Origin: Adineta vaga | Taxonomy: Eukaryota > Rotifera | Direction: 5' to 3' | Assembly: GCA_021613535.1 (NCBI GenBank) | Contig: CP075492.1 | Coordinates: 7,130,001-7,194,000, forward strand | Length of the DNA: 64,000 nt | In this document: in pieces, positions 59,001-64,000 of the stretch | Position numbering within the stretch: position 1 is the first letter of the stretch | How the letters are laid out: each line of letters opens with the position of its first letter | The notes under the pieces: generated by a model | What the model saw: the letters and a program-made list of their open reading frames with translations, nothing else | Told to the model about the DNA's origin: nothing | The model's database searches: none | Position numbers and translations under genes: made by a program

Positions 59001-59260
59001 TAGAGTTTTGCAAGTGAAATCTAATTGTCCGATACTTAAGTATCATTAAGACAAATTAAGATGAAATGTTCAATGGTAATTTCAAGATCTACTTATCTCT
59101 TTTCATTTTTTTAAATATTTTAGATCGAATTATGATCTCTTTCGTCGATGATTCTACACCTTTCATTCAAATAATGTATGTCAATATTGATCTACTGTTA
59201 AGCTTTTAATAATATTTTCTCGTATTTATAGGTAGGAGAAACGAAAGAAATTCGTAGCAA
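56004..59260. other. 3.2-kb divergent intergenic region
   Basis: Lies between the starts of USP9X (minus) and liprin-alpha (plus), so it should hold both promoters. It contains a (CT)n run at about 57091-57110 and long AT-rich stretches. A short frame from 57453 begins with a signal-peptide-like stretch and is described among the findings. No confident gene. Confidence 0.45.
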
Positions 59261-62200
59261 ATGATGTATGCTGATATGATATGTGATGTAATGCCACCAA
59301 TACCGGAAGATGTGGGTGGACATGGTATTGATCATGATGATATGGAAACAGAGATTGGAGATGAAGCCGAAGCAAATATTGAACAGTTAATGGTTTCAAT
59401 GCTTGAAGAACGTGATAAGGTACGAAATGAAAAAAATTTTGTTTTATATCGAATATTTCTGATTTTGTCTCGTGTAGCTACAAGAAAAACTTCGTGATAG
59501 TGAAGAAAACTTACGAAATTCTCAACAAAAATTAACACAAATTGAAAAAGAACGTGACGGTTTACTCCATGAATTCTCTTCAAATTCTCCACAGGTTTGT
59601 TAAAATCGTTTCTATGCTTTCTATATATATACATATATACTACGGTAGTTATTGATCGACAGTAGCTATCTGTTTAAATCAATCAATGTGAACGACAGAC
59701 AACTGTCATTGATGTCTATTTAAAATCTTTGATTTTACATAAACAAGGCTATATACATCGTCTATACTGCTATCAAGTTTTTATCGGATGTACTCTGTTT
59801 TTGAAATACTTATTAATGATGACCATCATGATATAGTTTTCTATGAATAGAGGAAAACCTCGTTATTAATCACATTGTTCTCTATTGTTGACGAATGTCA
59901 TTGGGAATTGATATACCGAACGTCTGATGTAATTCAATATTGTCAATGATATATGATTCGGTTTTTTTTTCAAGATATGAAAATATTATTTCTACAAATC
60001 AATATTCTCGAGGAAAGAAAAATCGGGAAATTTTACTAATAAATAAACAATCGATCTATTGTTCTCGGAGAATGTATTGTGTCTGGAATCGTTTAATTTC
60101 TACGATTCTTTTTTTCTCTCTTGTTCGAATGTTTAAGATAATACGAAATTTAATCGTTGATTTGTTCATTTTTTTTCTTTTAAACCGGAGGTGTCATATC
60201 GACCTTCGATCGTACTTCTGAAGACATTTAGGAAACGAACCGTTTAATGCAAGGTCAAAAAGATGACAATGCACGATTATGGATGAGAACGTTCTTGCAT
60301 AAAATAATGTGTTACGGTGATGATTGAGCTACTTCAATAAACAATTCCATATGATAATAATTTTTACTTCTATTTACACTTTCTTCTCTTCTTTTTTTTT
60401 GAAGTGCAGTAAAGGCAATCGAGAAGTATAGAAGAGGAGAGAAATAATATAAATAGAGAGTAGAAAAAAAAGAGAACAACCAATTCGTCCGTTATTTCAT
60501 TCTTCCATCAATCAATTACATACATATTCACGTCTATATCTATCTGATTGCGAGAAATCTTTTCTTCTGACATACATATTTATAAAACCATGGTGAATCT
60601 CGAGTGTTACTCGAAATCACCTATCTTCCTGCATAATGATCGATTACGTTATCTTACTAAAATAAGTTCATCTACCAATCTTTATGCTCATTTAACGACT
60701 AATATTTCCAACAACAACTTGACCAATTCTTTGGATGATGATGGAAGTGATAATGATCTATCAGTTGATACTAATCCATTCACAATGACGAGTTCAGAAA
60801 GTAGTGATAGTGCTATTGTTTCGGATGAAATCGATGAACTAGATTCAAATAATTATCAATCGAATGATTTCTGGTCAGAACAATTGGATAACACCACGTT
60901 ATCATTGACATCGTTATCTGAATCATTTCAGTTTTTAAATCAATTCGAACAACAAAATATTTATGATAATTATACTGTTATTTCAAAATACAAACATCCA
61001 TTACCTCGAACGAGTCCGATTCCGAGTTATTTTTCTACAAATAAGGTTTTTATCTATTTCATCCTAACAACAACAAAAAGAAATCCTATTTCTTCTAATC
61101 AATACTAAACTTTCTTTTGTCTTCTTTTCTAGGATTATGTGACAGTTGTTCGTGAATTAGCACAATTACGTGAACAATTACATGAAAGAGAGGATGAAGT
61201 TACTGAACTGAAAGCCGAACGAAACAATACACGTGTAAAATAACATTCGTTATCTTTTCTATTTCGAATGAAAATCATCTTCACTCTCTTTCTAGTTACT
61301 CTTGGAACATTTGGAACAACTTGTTGCTCGTCATGAACGTTCGATTCGTACAACAGTTATGCGCAGACAAGCTCAAGGTGTTTCGTCCGAAGTTGAAGTG
61401 CTTAAAGCACTCAAATCTTTATTTGAACATCATAAAGCCTTAGATGAAAAAGTCGGTTACTATTTTTTTTTCAATATTATTTGATATTTATTTATCTTAT
61501 GTCGTTGTATTCATCATAGGTACGAGAACGATTAAAAATTGAAATCGAAAAAAATACACAACTTAAAGAAGAACTTGAACGAACAAAGAATGAAGTAAGA
61601 AGTGATGTTATCGATCATTAGTGAAAATATTCCACTTTTAACACTTGAAGTGTGATTATTTACTTAAATATTGAAATGATTTTCCTATTGAATTAGAATA
61701 TATTGATCGTCGATGATCTGTAGTAGTGTGGTTTTCTAATCAGAACTAGAATGTATATATAGACATCGATACGACAAGGTTTCTGTATGACATTTTTATT
61801 ATTTTATAACATGAAATAGTCTTTTGTCAAAGTCATTAAGTCAACATTGACCTTAAGAAAGTTTCGTTTGAAAACAGAAGTAATTCATTCTTACTTGATT
61901 GAAATGTTGTAGAGTTCTCATATTGTCGAAAGATTTTCTTTCAATAAACTAAAAACCGGTTCCTTCTGTTAGTTAATTTAGTAATGATTAAAAACTCCTA
62001 TACATATGCTTTCTTCATGTATGCCCACGCATATGCATTAGTTAACAGAACTATGAAGGAAAAGACATTAGCAAACTGCGATGTTTATCATATAGGTTTA
62101 TTTGTTTTCTTCCGCTAATCATCATCGACATTCATTATGAATAATCATATTCTTAATCTTATTGACATACAATGTACATCGATATATCGTTCTTTTAGCT

Positions 62201-64000
62201 TGCTGGTGTTCGTGAAACTCAATCATCAAAACTAATTGACATTGATCAATTAAAAGTAACAGTGATCTTTTCTAAGTTTTGTTTCTGGATATTTTATCTT
62301 CACAATTTAGATCATGTCAAATGGAACAATCGATCCTGACTCCTTATCAGGAAAGTTAATTGAAATGCAAGAATTAATGGATAATCAATGTAATGAATTA
62401 ATCTCAGCACGTGCACGTATTCATGAATTAACAAATCGAAATAAAGAATTGGAAGAACGTGCACTATTACTTCAACGAGACCTATCTCATACACAAGATC
62501 ATATAACGAAATATCAACGTGATTTCAAAGAATCTCAAGCACATAGAGAAGATCAAGAAGAACGTATATCAACATTAGAAAAACGTTATTTAACTCTTCA
62601 AAAAGAAACAGCACATTTAACTGAATTTAATAATCGATTAGAAAGTGAATTATCTTCTAAAGAAGCTCAACTGCAACATGTAAATCATTTGCTCATATTA
62701 AAATTCAAGAAAATGCTTATTTCATCTTCTAAATTTTAGACCGAAGAAAAATATCAAAATCTTCTCGATAAATATGATTTATTAGAACAACGATTACAAA
62801 ATCAAAATGAATTGGATTCATCAATGAAATTAAATGGTAGTTCATCCTATTCCAATAATGATGAAAAACTACATCAACTACAAAATGAATATGATGATCT
62901 GAAAATTGAATTAACACGAGTAAGAATCTTTTGTTAGAAACAGTTCTTTGCGATCTATTTTCTCTCGCACTGAGAATTAACAATATCCTGTATGTTTATT
63001 TTCCGTTCGATTAAGTAGATAAATATCCGTTTATTTTTGTTTATGTGGTTTTCATAAGTTTTGCTAAAAATACTTTCATTTGTTTTTAGGCTCGTCAACG
63101 AGAAAAAGTCACCGATGAACATAATGCTCGTTTATCTGCAACTGTCGATAAATTACTCACAGAATCGAATGAACGTTTACAAAATCATTTGAAAGAACGT
63201 ATGCAGTTTTTAGAAGAAAAAAATAATGTTGTACAAGAGAGTGAAAAACTCAGTAAACAATTGGAAGATACACAATATGAACGAGTAAATGAATAAGATT
63301 CAGTATTTGAACTCTTTTATTTTCTGAATTTTATAATGTTACTTTAGAAAAAATTGTTGGATGATATTGATAAACTGAAAATTGAACTAGATAGTGTTCG
63401 AAAAGAATTACAAAATTTAAAACAACAGAAGAGGTAAAAGTAGATTTTCTTCGCTGAAACAAAACAAAATCATGTTTTTTAGTGAAATAATAATTAATCC
63501 TGTACAAATGAATGTTAACAACGTTGCAAAATCAAGTCCCATCTCACCAGATTCATTAAATAGACGAAGAGTTCTCACAGTATCAACAATAAATGATCAT
63601 CTATTCAAAGTATGTTTCTTGACGAATATACACTGACTTAAAATCTCGAATTTTATCTTTTAATTAGGCATCCGAAGCTGACTGGGATACAATTGATCAA
63701 GCTCAAGTAATAAATGATGTTCGTCTCGCATTCGAATCGTCTGATGTTGAATTGACAACTGATGATGAAGATTCTCTCTATCAACATCATCATCCGGTGA
63801 CAATAAACAATGGTTCGACACATCAACATTCAGCTGATGCTCAAACATTGGCATTAGCTCTACAAGAACAACTTGATGCGATTAATAATGAAATTCGATT
63901 GATTCAAGCAGAAAAAGTTAATGCTGAATTACGTGCTGAAGAACTTGAATCACGTGTTGTAGGAAATTCAGTTTATCGTTTGAATGGCAATGATGATGAT
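59261..64000 (+). CDS. PPFIA: Liprin-alpha (PPFIA), amino-terminal part, runs off the window
   Basis: About a dozen exons are visible. Exon 1 (59261-59419) gives [20 protein letters not shown] and [14 protein letters not shown], like human MMCEVMPTISE and LERLMVTMLTERE. Exon 2 (59478-59594) is [20 protein letters not shown]. Exon 3 (61133-61234) is [29 protein letters not shown]. Exon 4 (61296-61451) carries [51 protein letters not shown], almost identical to vertebrates. Coiled-coil exons follow, with [53 protein letters not shown], and finally [20 protein letters not shown]. The SAM domains lie beyond the right edge. Liprin-alpha is a presynaptic scaffold that binds LAR phosphatases, RIM and CASK. 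Intron 2 is about 1.5 kb and holds an alternative first exon. Confidence 0.95.
60590..61045 (+). CDS. PPFIA: Alternative first exon of liprin-alpha
   Basis: Inside liprin intron 2, an ATG at 60590 opens 152 codons: [20 protein letters not shown], then Asn/Ser/Asp-rich text ([58 protein letters not shown]) and [14 protein letters not shown]. It ends at a donor (AAG|GTTTTT) in phase 0, the same phase as exon 2's donor, so both can join exon 3 at 61133. This predicts a second isoform in which the first 92 residues are replaced by a 152-residue acidic, Ser-rich head. A cassette exon is excluded only if the ATG is truly an initiator: the upstream frame is also open to 60548 with no obvious acceptor. 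I recognise no domain in it. Confidence 0.6.

Noticed and set aside
1-64000. CRISPR arrays, rRNA genes, bacterial operons
   Set aside because: No regularly spaced short repeats, no rRNA-like conserved blocks, and dense spliceosomal introns show the DNA is eukaryotic nuclear.

Overview
The window looks like nuclear DNA of a bdelloid rotifer (an Adineta or Rotaria-like animal). The base composition is AT-rich. Genes are packed on both strands and are cut by very many GT-AG introns of only about 50-70 bases. The gene families fit: clearly animal single-copy genes (striatin, liprin-alpha, USP9X/FAF, COG2, a PIM kinase, FBXO36) sit beside an F-box/leucine-rich family typical of bdelloids, a divergent intronless GPCR, decayed Mutator-like DNA, and one intronless, bacterial-looking rhodanese. 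The organism assignment is inference from this mix, not a database match.

Layout. 1-3240 is a repeat-rich strip: a decayed MULE transposase, a 438-bp MITE-like element with inverted ends and a possible 6-bp target duplication, a weaker second candidate, and a ~170-bp unit in three degenerate copies. 3266-6002 holds an F-box/LRR gene broken by one in-frame stop and an oppositely oriented fragment of a paralogue. 6228-7218 is FBXO36. 7834-12677 is a tandem cluster of three secreted leucine-rich-repeat proteins on the minus strand.

13684-24281 is the most organised part. TRAP-delta (SSR4, minus) and SDF2 (plus) diverge from a ~350-bp shared promoter region. Then SDF2, a FERM tyrosine phosphatase of the PTPN14/21 (Pez) type, COG2 and a rhodanese follow head-to-tail on the plus strand with gaps of 297, 289 and 65 bp. 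Each of the four starts lies 0-18 bases after a splice-acceptor-like site, which suggests a trans-spliced, partly operon-like cluster. A decayed MPPED-type phosphoesterase fragment follows.

26680-27959 is a PIM-type kinase. A gene-poor 5-kb stretch follows. Then, all on the minus strand, come an SLC17/sialin transporter (33103-35024), an unidentified Ser/Arg/Tyr-rich protein (35651-37033), striatin (37741-41386), a GPCR (42456-43439) and the very large USP9X/FAF deubiquitinase (45784-56003). Liprin-alpha (59261 to beyond the right edge, plus) closes the window and shows a phase-compatible alternative first exon at 60590-61045.

The genes do not form one pathway. The clearest functional grouping is secretory: SSR4 and SDF2 act in the ER and COG2 in the Golgi. 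I see no CRISPR array, rRNA or convincing tRNA. The best leads are the candidate polycistronic cluster with its COG2-rhodanese junction, the secreted LRR cluster, and the alternative liprin amino terminus.
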